Assembly (NCBI GenBank): GCA_050729835.1
Contig: JBOHLS010000001.1
Coordinates: 124,001 to 188,000, forward strand
Direction of reading: 5' to 3'
DNA from: REEB95 sp050729835
GTDB taxonomy: Bacteria > Pseudomonadota > Alphaproteobacteria > ATCC43930 > CGMCC-115725
DNA: 64,000 nt
The notes below the pieces were generated by a model. The model made no database searches, was not told the DNA's origin, and saw nothing but the letters and a program-made list of their open reading frames with translations. The translations under genes and the position numbers were made by a program. This document shows positions 52,077 to 59,364 of the stretch, piece after piece. Numbering within the stretch: the stretch's first letter is position 1; every line of letters starts with the position of its first letter.

Positions 52077-52124
52077 GCACCGCGCCTTAACGCTTCGCTA
52101 ACCAAGCCCGCCGATGATCCCGGC

Positions 52125-52649
52125 ATGGATCATCCCTGGACGTTCGCGCATCTCGGCCTGGGCGGCGAGGCCGCGCTCGCGGTCTATGTTGTGCCGCTCG
52201 TCATGGCGGGCGTGAGCGACTTCCGCACTTTGCGCATCCCCAACTGGTTGACTGGTACGCTGGCGCTCGCTTTCCCGCTCGGCGCGCTGGCGGCAGGGCA
52301 GCCCGTCGACTGGCTGTCGCATGTCGGTGCGGGTCTTGTCGTGTTCGCGGTCGCCGCGGTGCTGTTCGCCCTGCGCCAGATGGGCGGCGGCGACGTCAAG
52401 CTGCTGGCGGCCACGGCATTGTGGGTTGGATTGGGGCAATTGTTGCCGTTCCTGGTGCTGGTGGCGCTGGTCGGCGGCGTCTTCGGGCTGGTCTGCGTCG
52501 GGCTGCGGCATCCCCTGGTGCAAACCGCGATCCTGGCGACGCTGCGCCGCTTGCCGGTCTTCGCACACAAGAACCTGCCGATCCCATACGGCATTCCGAT
52601 CGCCATTGCCGGCGTTCTGATGGCGCCGATGCTGCCGATCTTCGGCTGA
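52125..52649 (+). CDS. Prepilin peptidase, CpaA/TadV type (A24 aspartic protease)
   Basis: Multi-pass inner-membrane protease that cleaves type IVb/Flp prepilin leaders. At 174 residues it lacks the methylase domain, as in CpaA. The two catalytic aspartates are Asp32 (SDFRTLRIPN) and Asp90 (QMGGGDVKLL). The C-terminal IPYGIPIAIAG motif is typical. It stands without other cpa/tad genes, so the pilus locus must be elsewhere. It is 49 bp downstream of the secretion operon on the same strand and may be cotranscribed. Confidence 0.9.
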   Translation: MDHPWTFAHLGLGGEAALAVYVVPLVMAGVSDFRTLRIPNWLTGTLALAFPLGALAAGQPVDWLSHVGAGLVVFAVAAVLFALRQMGGGDVKLLAATALWVGLGQLLPFLVLVALVGGVFGLVCVGLRHPLVQTAILATLRRLPVFAHKNLPIPYGIPIAIAGVLMAPMLPIFG

Positions 52650-52656
52650 GATCCGT

Positions 52657-53013
52657 TCAGCTGTCGTTGTTCACGATCAGCCAGTGCGTCGACGGATAGA
52701 ACACGGTTACGCCGCCTTCGAACGTGCAGAAGGCGAAACCGGAGACGTCGAAGCCGGTCGCGGTGACATGGGCCGCCGCGATACCGTGCGCGGAAACCGC
52801 ATCCGCGGTGGCGACGGCGATGTCGTGGCCGCTGCCGTCGAGAATCACGATCTCGTTGCGCGCGTCGGGAATGAGATCGTCGAGCGAGAGCGTCAGCGTT
52901 TCGGCGGGAGTCGCACCGGCAGATTCGGCTGGCGGCAAAGCCTGGTCGACGCCGCCCAGCGCGATTGGCTCGTCGCCGGCGGTAATCCCGGTGATGCGGA
53001 TCCCACTGCCCAT
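52657..53013 (-). CDS. Hypothetical protein, unknown family (118 aa)
   Basis: An acidic protein with no signal peptide or membrane helix. It is rich in beta-type alternation: LTLSLDDLIPDARNEIVILDGSGHDIAVATADAVSAHG, then TATGFDVSGFAFCTFEGGVTVFYPSTHWLIV. ATG 53013 is chosen; GTG 53049 would add 12 residues. No ribosome site is convincing for either. I do not recognise it. It is the only minus-strand gene in this segment, converging on the prepilin peptidase 7 bp away. Confidence 0.5.
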   Translation of the reverse strand: MGSGIRITGITAGDEPIALGGVDQALPPAESAGATPAETLTLSLDDLIPDARNEIVILDGSGHDIAVATADAVSAHGIAAAHVTATGFDVSGFAFCTFEGGVTVFYPSTHWLIVNNDS

Positions 53014-53130
53014 TCTCTGCCATGCTCCCACGATGATTAGCGGCGTCACCCTGACATGGGGAAATTAACCGCACAAAAGGAATTCCGCGGAATCCTATAC
53101 AGCCCGGTGTGATTTCAGGCGGCGAACATC

Positions 53131-53730
53131 ATGGCGGACGGTTGGGTTACGGCAAATTCGTCCCGCGGCGAGCTGCGGCAACGGATACTCCAGGCCGGCG
53201 ACCGGCGTTATTCGCTGCGGCTCGAGACCTGTTATTGGGAGACGCTGGCGACCATCGGCGCGTAGCGGCACCTGCGGCTCAATCGGCTGGTTGCCGAGGT
53301 CGCCGCCCATGCCGACGGCGCCAACCTGGCGGCGCGCCTGCGCGTTCTTTGTCTCGAGGAATCCCGCCGCATGATCGTGTCACGCGCGTTCAGGGCCGAG
53401 CGCAGCAGCGTCTTGGCCTTGATCGAAAGTGCGCCGGCGCCGGCCCTTGCCGCCGACGCGCGCGGGCGGATCGTCGCGACCAATCCGCCGTTTCTCGATT
53501 GGATCGGTGTGCTGCCCGAGACGCTGACAGATACGCCGCTGCTTCGGCACTTTCGCTTCCATTGCCGATCCGGCCGCGGCATCGATGCGTTGTGGAAGGA
53601 GCACGGCAACTGGTGGGCGACATCCGAGACCGCGCGCATGATCCACATCGCGCCCGGCCGCGTGCTCGCGGCCAATGCGCGTCTCGTGCCGGTGATCGCG
53701 GCGCGTGGCCAGCCGCTCTGCGTCGTCTAG
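53131..53730 (+). pseudogene. Ribbon-helix-helix plus PAS-like protein, split by an amber codon
   Basis: From ATG 53131 the frame reads a ribbon-helix-helix domain (RRYSLRLETCYWETLATIGA) up to TAG at 53263-53265. Beyond it the same frame continues the fold (RHLRLNRLVAEVAAHADGANLAARLRVLCLEESRR), as in the RHH_4 family, and then a PAS-like segment (ALAADARGRIVATNPPFLDWIGV). The whole would be 199 residues. The stop falls in the middle of a recognisable domain, so a nonsense mutation such as CAG to TAG is the simplest reading. An internal start at ATG 53371 could yield the PAS part only. The final TAG (53728-53730) lies in the CTAG flanking the IS element. Confidence 0.72.
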
Positions 53731-53748
53731 CAGGCTGTTGAAGAAGTC
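53731..53748 (+). repeat. Left terminal inverted repeat of the IS5-type element
   Basis: CAGGCTGTTGAAGAAGTC, an exact inverted match to 55225-55242. It is preceded by the target copy CTAG (53727-53730), which also contains the stop codon of the broken upstream gene. Confidence 0.95.
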
Positions 53749-53810
53749 CCTGGCAACGGGGCGATGATCGTGATTCTCTTGGCGCGAGATAGCGCTGAAG
53801 AGGATTTGCG

Positions 53811-54920
53811 ATGCGCGGAAGCGACGAACGATCTGGGTCGCTGTTCAGCTACGTAGATTTGGAGGCGCGGGTTCGCGGCGATCATCCGCTGCGGACGATC
53901 CGGGAGATCGTGAACGCTGCGCTGGGGGATCTGACTGGGGATTTTACCCGGCTCTACACGGACTTCGGCCGGCCTTCGATTGCGCCGGAGAAGCTGCTTC
54001 GGGCCATGCTGCTTCAGGCGTTCTATGGGGTGCGCTCGGAGCGGCAGTTGATGGAGCGGCTTGAGTTCGACCTTTTGTTCCGCTGGTTCGTGGGGCTGGG
54101 GGTCGACGATCCGGTGTGGGACCACTCGACGTTCTCCAAGAACCGGGACCGGCTCTTGGAAGGCGAGATCGCCGCCAAGCTCCTGAACGCGATCCTGGCC
54201 CAGCCGAAGGTGAAGCGGGTGTTGTCGAGCGACCACTTCTCCGTGGACGGGACGTTGATCGAGGCCTGGGCTTCGATCAAAAGCTTCCGCAGGAAGGATG
54301 GCAGCGATCACGACAGCGATGGCCCGGGGCGCAATGCCGAGCGCAGCTTCCACAAAGAGACGCGTTCCAACGAGACGCATGAGAGCACGACCGACCCCGA
54401 AGCACGGCTCTACAAGAAGGGTGATGGCCAGCCGGCCAAGCTCTGCTACATGGGCCACGCACTGATGGAGAACCGCCATGGCCTTGCGGTCCGGGGCGGC
54501 GTGAGCCAGGCCACCGGTACTGCCGAACGCGACAAGGCGCTGGCATTGATCGATCGTTATCGCGGTTGACGAAAGCGACGGATCACGCTTGGCGCCGACA
54601 AAGCCTATGACGTGACCGCGTTCGTGCAAGACTTGAAGAGCCGCTCCGTCACGCCGCACATCGCCATCGACGGGCATCGGAGCAAAACCGGCAAGCCGCG
54701 CACGACGGCCATCGATGGGCGAACGCTGCGTCACGCCGGCTATGCCGTCAGCCAACGCTGCCGCAAGCGCATCGAGGAGGTGTTTGGCTGGATCAAGAGC
54801 TCCGCCGGCCTCGCCAAGGTGAAGCTGCGCGGCCGCGCGCGCGTCGACGCCGCCTTCACCTTGGCGCTGGCGGCCTATAACCTCGTTCGCCTGCCCAAGC
54901 TCCTCGGAGCCGTCGCATGA
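53811..54920 (+). pseudogene. IS5-type DDE transposase with in-frame TGA
   Basis: ATG 53811 starts MRGSDERSGSLFSYVDLEARV, the DUF772-type N-terminal domain (RPSIAPEKLLRAMLLQAFYGVRSERQLMERL). The first catalytic aspartate is in SSDHFSVDGTLIEAW. TGA at 54567-54569 breaks the frame, after which the same frame resumes ITLGADKAYD (second aspartate) and RIEEVFGWIKSSAG (glutamate). Without readthrough the protein loses the second and third catalytic residues, so this copy should not be autonomous. Both parts are otherwise uninterrupted, suggesting a recent mutation. Confidence 0.88.
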
Positions 54921-55246
54921 AAGGGAAGTGGCGCATCGTCGAGATGCCGGACTACGAGTCCAACTACCCCGACACGATGGAGCCCGCCTACATCCTTTTC
55001 GACGGCAAGGGCGGCGGCGAGTTCGCCTTCGGCTGCGTCACCGGCGCCATCTACGGAGCCGGCGATGAAGGCGCCGATGCTGTCGAGTTCAGCTGGGACG
55101 GCAACGACGAAATGGACGAGGCCCGCGGCGACGGCTGGGCCGAGCTTCAGCCCGACGGGTCAATCACGGGCCAAATCTGCTTCCATCGCGGCGACGAAGC
55201 GGACTTCACCGCGCGTCCCTGCGCGACTTCTTCAACAGCCTGCTAG
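54917..55246 (+). CDS. Passenger protein of the IS5-type element (109 aa), unknown function
   Basis: ATG 54917 overlaps the transposase stop (ATGA), so translation is probably coupled. The product is acidic and soluble: KGKWRIVEMPDYESNYPDTMEPAYILF, then GGGEFAFGCVTGAIYG, FSWDGNDEMDEARGDGWAEL and GSITGQICFHRGDEADF. Similar short proteins occur widely in bacteria but I know no function. The last codons (ARPCATSSTAC) are translated from the right inverted repeat, and the stop TAG (55244-55246) lies in the CTAG target copy outside the element. Confidence 0.72.
   Translation: MKGKWRIVEMPDYESNYPDTMEPAYILFDGKGGGEFAFGCVTGAIYGAGDEGADAVEFSWDGNDEMDEARGDGWAELQPDGSITGQICFHRGDEADFTARPCATSSTAC
55225..55242 (-). 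repeat. Right terminal inverted repeat of the IS5-type element
   Basis: Exact inverted copy of the left repeat. It is also the coding sequence for the end of the passenger ORF. The target copy CTAG follows at 55243-55246. Confidence 0.95.
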
Positions 55247-55364
55247 GTCACGAAATGGCGGCACAAATTGTAATCGTCTGCGGTGTGACAACCAGCGCGG
55301 CTTAGCCAAGCGTTAAGACCCCGGTCCCTAGCGTCGATCTTGTATCCACGAACCAAGGTGCGAC

Positions 55365-56105
55365 ATGCACGGGCGCGCGACGGCAATCGGCATCTTGCTC
55401 GGCGTGCTGGCGAGTGTGGGGCTGCCGGGCCAGGTTCCGGCGCAAGAGCTCGCCGCGCTTTCGCCGCCGGCACCGGCCCGGCTGGCTCCGGTGGTGCCGA
55501 TGTTCGGTACACGCGAGTTTCACTATTCCGGCTTGGCGCCGTTCGCGCGCTGGACCGCGCTGCTCGCCCGCTGGGAGCACGAGCAGGAGGATGCCACGGA
55601 GTCCTGCTTGTCGACGCACGACGCCGCTCCGCCCTGTCCCCCGCGCGAATGGACGGAATTGATCGTCCGGTTCCGCGGGCTGCCCTTGCGCGTGCAGATC
55701 GAGGGTGTCAATGCGGCGATCAACGCGCATCCCTATGTCTCCGCGTTGGCCAACTGGGGTGACCCGTCGCGCTGGGAAACGCCGTTCGAGTTTTTGTGCC
55801 GCAACGGACAATGCCAGGACTATGCGATCACGAAATTCCTGCTGTTACGCGCACTCGGCGTTCCCAACGACGCGCTGCGGCTTGTCGTCCCGCGCGATAT
55901 CCGACGTCAGGTCGATCATGCCGTGCTCGTCGTCACCGTGGCCGGCCGCCCTTTGATGCTCGACAACCTGGCGTCGTACGTCGTTTCGGCCACGGCCAAT
56001 CCCGACTACCGGGCGTATTATTCCATTAACGAAACCGGATGGTGGTTGCACCTGCCCAACCCGCTCACGCCGCAAACCCTCCCCCGGCAGGTGGCAAGCC
56101 GGTAA
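55365..56105 (+). CDS. LapG-like periplasmic cysteine protease (transglutaminase-like)
   Basis: Periplasmic BTLCP-family cysteine protease, 246 residues. A signal peptide (about 1-27, ending VPA-QE) precedes a domain with the catalytic triad Cys150 (NGQCQDYAITK), His185 (QVDHAVLVV) and Asp200 (LMLDNL). In Pseudomonas, LapG cuts the N-terminus of a large type I-secreted adhesin to release cells from biofilm, and is held inactive by LapD when c-di-GMP is high. The type I secretion trio 3 kb upstream fits such a system, but neither the adhesin nor LapD is present here. Calcium-binding residues were not assessed. Start ATG has AAGG upstream. Confidence 0.9.
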   Translation: MHGRATAIGILLGVLASVGLPGQVPAQELAALSPPAPARLAPVVPMFGTREFHYSGLAPFARWTALLARWEHEQEDATESCLSTHDAAPPCPPREWTELIVRFRGLPLRVQIEGVNAAINAHPYVSALANWGDPSRWETPFEFLCRNGQCQDYAITKFLLLRALGVPNDALRLVVPRDIRRQVDHAVLVVTVAGRPLMLDNLASYVVSATANPDYRAYYSINETGWWLHLPNPLTPQTLPRQVASR

Positions 56106-56426
56106 CGCGGCTGGTGTGGCCGCCGGTCAGCCCACAGTTTACGGTTGTAAAGGTTACAGACAGGGTGCGAAAAGCCGGCCTCATCGGCCGAATAAACTTG
56201 CCTATTTACCGCCGAATCCGTTACGGTTTTTGCGGTGAATGGCGGCGGGTACTAACGACGACTCGCTCGCGTCAAGCCGGCGCAGACCGGTGGACAAGGA
56301 CGGGAAACGCCACGACCTCCATTCCCTGAGCCGAGCGCCCAAAGCAAGGGTGCGGGTTCGTTTTGGTGCAACCTCCGAGACGGGGGAACACCGCGGGGTA
56401 TACCCAGTCGGTCTAACGGGGGGCCA
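56106..56426. other. 320-bp intergenic region before the M23 gene
   Basis: No gene is convincing here. The only clear structure is a short inverted repeat, CGGCC-TCATC-GGCCG, at 56176-56190. The last 40 bases are very G-rich and include GGGGGG (56418-56423), which acts as the ribosome site for the next gene. A promoter for the M23-bactofilin pair must lie here but I cannot place it. Confidence 0.4.
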
Positions 56427-57860
56427 TTGGTCGGCGGTCTGCGTGATTTAGGGGGACGCCTGTTTCCCGAGCGCCAGGTTTTGTTGCGCTCGACGGAACG
56501 CGTCCGTTCCGTGCTCCTGCCCAGCTGGCTGCAGGCGATGATCGTTGTCGCCTGCATTGGCACGTTCGGTGGCGCGAGCTATTTAGCCGTCGGTTATTTC
56601 GAGATGCACAAAGAGCTCGGGCAGGCGGGTGCCACGTCGCTGAGCGCAGCCGCCGCCACGTCGGTCAGTTCGCATTCCGAGGCCGATGCGGTTGCCGCCC
56701 ACAACCAGCAGCTCGCCAACATCAACCAGCAATACGCGTCGCTCAAGCAGCACTATGATGCGATGGTCGCCAGCCAGTCGGCGAGTGCGACTGCCACCGA
56801 TCAGGCGCAACAGAATCTGCAGCAGAAGCTCGACGCCGCCCAGCAGCAGCTGTCGACTAATACCGGCGACGTCGCGCAACTTAAGAAGTCGATCGACGAA
56901 TTGCGCGCCAATCTGAAGCGGTCGGAGCAGGCCCGCACCGTCGAGGTCGTACATGCGCATCAGCTCGAAGACGCGATGCAGGCCCTCACGGCGCGCGCCA
57001 ATCTTCTGAAGGCGATTGCCGACAGCAAGGACGAACAGCTCGCGAAATTGCGCGCCCAGCTTGCCAAGCCGAGCAACGAACAGCTGGGTGCCGTCCCGCC
57101 GACGAGCACGCCGGCGGCGAATCCCGCCTCTGGTGCGCTGCTGACCGACCCGCAAAAGCACAGCGCGCTCGTTCCCGATACGATTGGCGAAGGCGCCAAC
57201 CTCGCTGTGCCGGCCCCGCAGGTCGCGCAGCTTGAGACCCCGAGCGACGCGCGTCATCCGACGAACAAGCTTGAGCAGATTCTGGCCTCGACGGGCGTCG
57301 ACATCGACAAGATCATCCGGCATATCAGCCCGCAATCCGGCGCCGCGATGGGCGGTCCGTTCGTCTCGCTCGACAGCATGCGTAGCTCCGAGGCCGAACA
57401 ACGCCGCGTCGCCGCGCTGCTCAAGGTCGCCAAGCTGCTGCCGTTGCGGCCCCCCCTCGACGTTCGCTATGGCATCGGCAGTCCGTTCGGCCCGCGGCGC
57501 GATCCGTTCGACGGCCGCGAGGAATTCCACACCGGCATCGATCTCGATGCGCCGTATCGCACGCTGGTCTACAGTACGGCTCCGGGCGTCGTGATCTTCA
57601 CGGGCTGGAAGGAAGGATACGGCCGCACGATCGAGATCGATCACGGCCACGGCATCGTGACCTTGTACGCCCATCTCCACCGCATCCTGGTGGCCCGCGG
57701 CGAGACCATCGCCGCGCACGTCAAAATTGCCCAACTGGGTAGCACGGGCCGCAGCACCGGCCCGCATCTCCACTACGAAATCCGCCTCGACGGCAGACCG
57801 GTCAATCCCGAGAAGTTCCTGGAGGCTGGCAAGAATGTGGTTCAAGCGAGCGCACACTAA
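56427..57860 (+). CDS. M23 family peptidoglycan endopeptidase with coiled coil
   Basis: Envelope metallopeptidase, 477 residues. A short cytoplasmic N-terminus (RLFPERQVLLRS) precedes one membrane helix (AMIVVACIGTFGGASYLAVGYF). A long coiled coil follows at about 85-205, then a linker and the M23/LytM domain with zinc ligands in EFHTGIDLD and HLHYEI. TTG 56427 is chosen because it gives the N-terminal RLFPERQ motif of relatives and has GGGGGG five bases upstream; no in-frame ATG precedes the helix. The final 26 bp overlap the bactofilin gene, pointing to joint control of cell shape. Confidence 0.88.
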   Translation: MVGGLRDLGGRLFPERQVLLRSTERVRSVLLPSWLQAMIVVACIGTFGGASYLAVGYFEMHKELGQAGATSLSAAAATSVSSHSEADAVAAHNQQLANINQQYASLKQHYDAMVASQSASATATDQAQQNLQQKLDAAQQQLSTNTGDVAQLKKSIDELRANLKRSEQARTVEVVHAHQLEDAMQALTARANLLKAIADSKDEQLAKLRAQLAKPSNEQLGAVPPTSTPAANPASGALLTDPQKHSALVPDTIGEGANLAVPAPQVAQLETPSDARHPTNKLEQILASTGVDIDKIIRHISPQSGAAMGGPFVSLDSMRSSEAEQRRVAALLKVAKLLPLRPPLDVRYGIGSPFGPRRDPFDGREEFHTGIDLDAPYRTLVYSTAPGVVIFTGWKEGYGRTIEIDHGHGIVTLYAHLHRILVARGETIAAHVKIAQLGSTGRSTGPHLHYEIRLDGRPVNPEKFLEAGKNVVQASAH

Positions 57861-58314
57861 GCCGGTTGGTCACGTCTTCGCCGGCGGCGAGAGCCGGCGC
57901 ACGGTGCCATCGATTCTTAGCGCCGGGCTCAAGCTCGAGGGCGATATCGTAAGCGACGGCGAGGTCCATATCCTCGGCCACCATTCAGGCAACATCGTCG
58001 CGCGCCGGGTGACGATCGGCGAGGGCGGTGCCGTCACGGGCACGGTCGAAGCCGAAAGTGTCGTGATCAACGGCACGCTGTCGGGCCGTTTGTCGGCTAC
58101 CGGCGTTGTGCTCGGCCGTGCCGCCTCGGTCACGGCCGATATCGTCTATGTGCAGATGCGGGTCGAACCGGGGGCCTCGTACGAAGGCTACAGCCGCCGC
58201 GTCGAGACCATCGACACCTTCGCCGCCGAGCAGATGCAGCTTTCGCCGCCGTTGCGGCAGCAGATCGAGCGGTTGCGCACGCCGCACGCCGAGGTCGCCG
58301 GCAACGCCGCCTAG
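57835..58314 (+). CDS. Bactofilin (polymer-forming cytoskeletal protein)
   Basis: Beta-helical cytoskeletal protein, 159 residues. The bactofilin core runs from about residue 23 to 120 with repeating valine/glycine rungs (KLEGDIVSDGEVHILGHHSGNIVARRVTIGEGGAVTGTVEAESVVINGTLSGRLSA). GGAGG precedes ATG 57835 by nine bases. It overlaps the M23 gene; bactofilin-peptidase pairs position cell-wall hydrolysis in other bacteria (for example CcmA with Csd1 in Helicobacter). Its stop TAG is inside CTAG at the left edge of the IS481-type element, so the coding region is intact. Confidence 0.92.
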   Translation: MWFKRAHTKPVGHVFAGGESRRTVPSILSAGLKLEGDIVSDGEVHILGHHSGNIVARRVTIGEGGAVTGTVEAESVVINGTLSGRLSATGVVLGRAASVTADIVYVQMRVEPGASYEGYSRRVETIDTFAAEQMQLSPPLRQQIERLRTPHAEVAGNAA

Positions 58315-58315
58315 C

Positions 58316-58326
58316 TGTTTAGTCCC
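58316..58326 (+). repeat. Left inverted repeat of the IS481-type element
   Basis: TGTTTAGTCCC, paired with GGGACTAAACA at 59349-59359. It starts one base after the bactofilin stop-containing CTAG. Confidence 0.85.
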
Positions 58327-58374
58327 ATGGTGTGATGGTATGATTGATCGTACCAACATCGACAAGGAAGCACT

Positions 58375-59364
58375 ATGGGACAGGTCCTTCACGGCAGCGC
58401 CACGACCACGCACGCCGTCCGAGCGGCAATACAGCGATCGAAAGCTTCGATCCAGGCATTGAGCGAACGCCACGGGGTGAACCCCAAAACGGTGATGAAG
58501 TAGAGGAAGCGCGACTTCTTCCATGACGCGCCGATGGGGCCTAAGGACGCACGCTCGACCGTACTTTCAATGGAGGAGGAGGCGCTGATCATCGCCTTCC
58601 GCAAGCATACGCTGCTGCCGCTGGACGACTGCCTCTACGCGCTTCAGCCCACCATCCCCCATTTGACCCGATCGAGCCTGCACCGGCTGTTTCAGCGCTA
58701 CGAGATTAGCCGCCTGCCGAGTGTCGAAGGAGACAAGCCGCGAAAGAAGTTCAAGACCTACCCGATCGGCTACATCCACATCGATATCGCCGAAGTGTGG
58801 ACGGAAGAGGGCAAGCTTTACATGTTCGTTGCCATCGATCGGGTGAGTAAGTTCGCCTTCGCCGATCTGCACGAGCGGGCGACACGGCGTATCGCGGCCG
58901 ACTTCCTGCGCCGGCTGATCGAGCTTGTGCCCTACAAGATCCACACCGTGCTCACCGACAACGGCACCCACTTCACCACCCTAGGAAACAAACATTCGGC
59001 CGCTCAGGACATCAAGCTGGCGATCCAAAATGGAGAACAGTTCTGGGCCCATTCGTTCGAACTCGCCTGCGCACAGAACGACATCGATCATCGGCTCACC
59101 AAGCCGAACCATACAAGGACCAACGGTCAGGTCGAGAGAATGAACCGCACCATCAAGGAAGCAACCGTGCGCCGCTCCTACTACGAAAGCCACGACAGGC
59201 TACGGACCCACTTGGCAACCTTCCTCGATGCCTACAACTTCGCAAGACGTCTCAAGACCCTAAATGGTCTGACGCCCTTTGAGCATGTTTGCAAAGCCTG
59301 GACAGAGCAGCCCCAACGCTTCAGGCTCAGCCCCGTCCCTCACGTGGCGGGACTAAACATCTAG
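58375..59364 (+). pseudogene. IS481-type transposase with in-frame TAG
   Basis: ATG 58375 with AAGGAAG upstream starts MGQVLHGSATTTHAVRAAIQ, the usual IS481 N-terminal helix-turn-helix, ending NPKTVMK before TAG at 58501-58503. Relatives have tryptophan here, so TGG to TAG is likely. The frame resumes at once and encodes the integrase core: YIHIDIAEVW, LTDNGTHFTT, and NGQVERMNRTIKEATV (D, D, E). An internal ATG at 58534 could still give a catalytic fragment without the DNA-binding part. The stop (59362-59364) is in the CTAG flank, outside the element. Confidence 0.87.
59349..59359 (-). repeat. Right inverted repeat of the IS481-type element
   Basis: GGGACTAAACA, an exact inverted copy of the left repeat, followed by TCTAGC. 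Confidence 0.85.

Larger units (their letters stand above)
53731..55242 (+). mobile_element. IS5-type insertion sequence with passenger gene
   Basis: A 1,512-bp element bounded by perfect 18-bp inverted repeats, CAGGCTGTTGAAGAAGTC at 53731-53748 and its complement at 55225-55242. CTAG flanks both sides (53727-53730 and 55243-55246), a 4-bp target duplication fitting the YTAR preference of IS5 relatives. Inside are a transposase interrupted by one TGA and a second, unrelated ORF. Exact subgroup (IS5 versus IS1182-like) would need a database comparison. Confidence 0.92.
58316..59359 (+). mobile_element. IS481-type insertion sequence
   Basis: A 1,044-bp element with 11-bp terminal inverted repeats (TGTTTAGTCCC at 58316-58326, its complement at 59349-59359) and TGT...ACA ends, as in the IS481 family. 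Flanks are CCTAGC (58310-58315) and TCTAGC (59360-59365), matching the 6-bp NCTAGN target of Bordetella IS481 with one base different. The single transposase gene contains a nonsense codon. Confidence 0.88.

Noticed and set aside
53263..58503. Three in-frame stops (TAG 53263, TGA 54567, TAG 58501) suggesting stop-codon readthrough or a recoded genetic code
   Set aside because: TAG, TGA and TAA all end normal genes nearby, no suppressor tRNA is visible in the window, and the three cases are a likely non-essential gene and two transposases. Ordinary decay explains them better.
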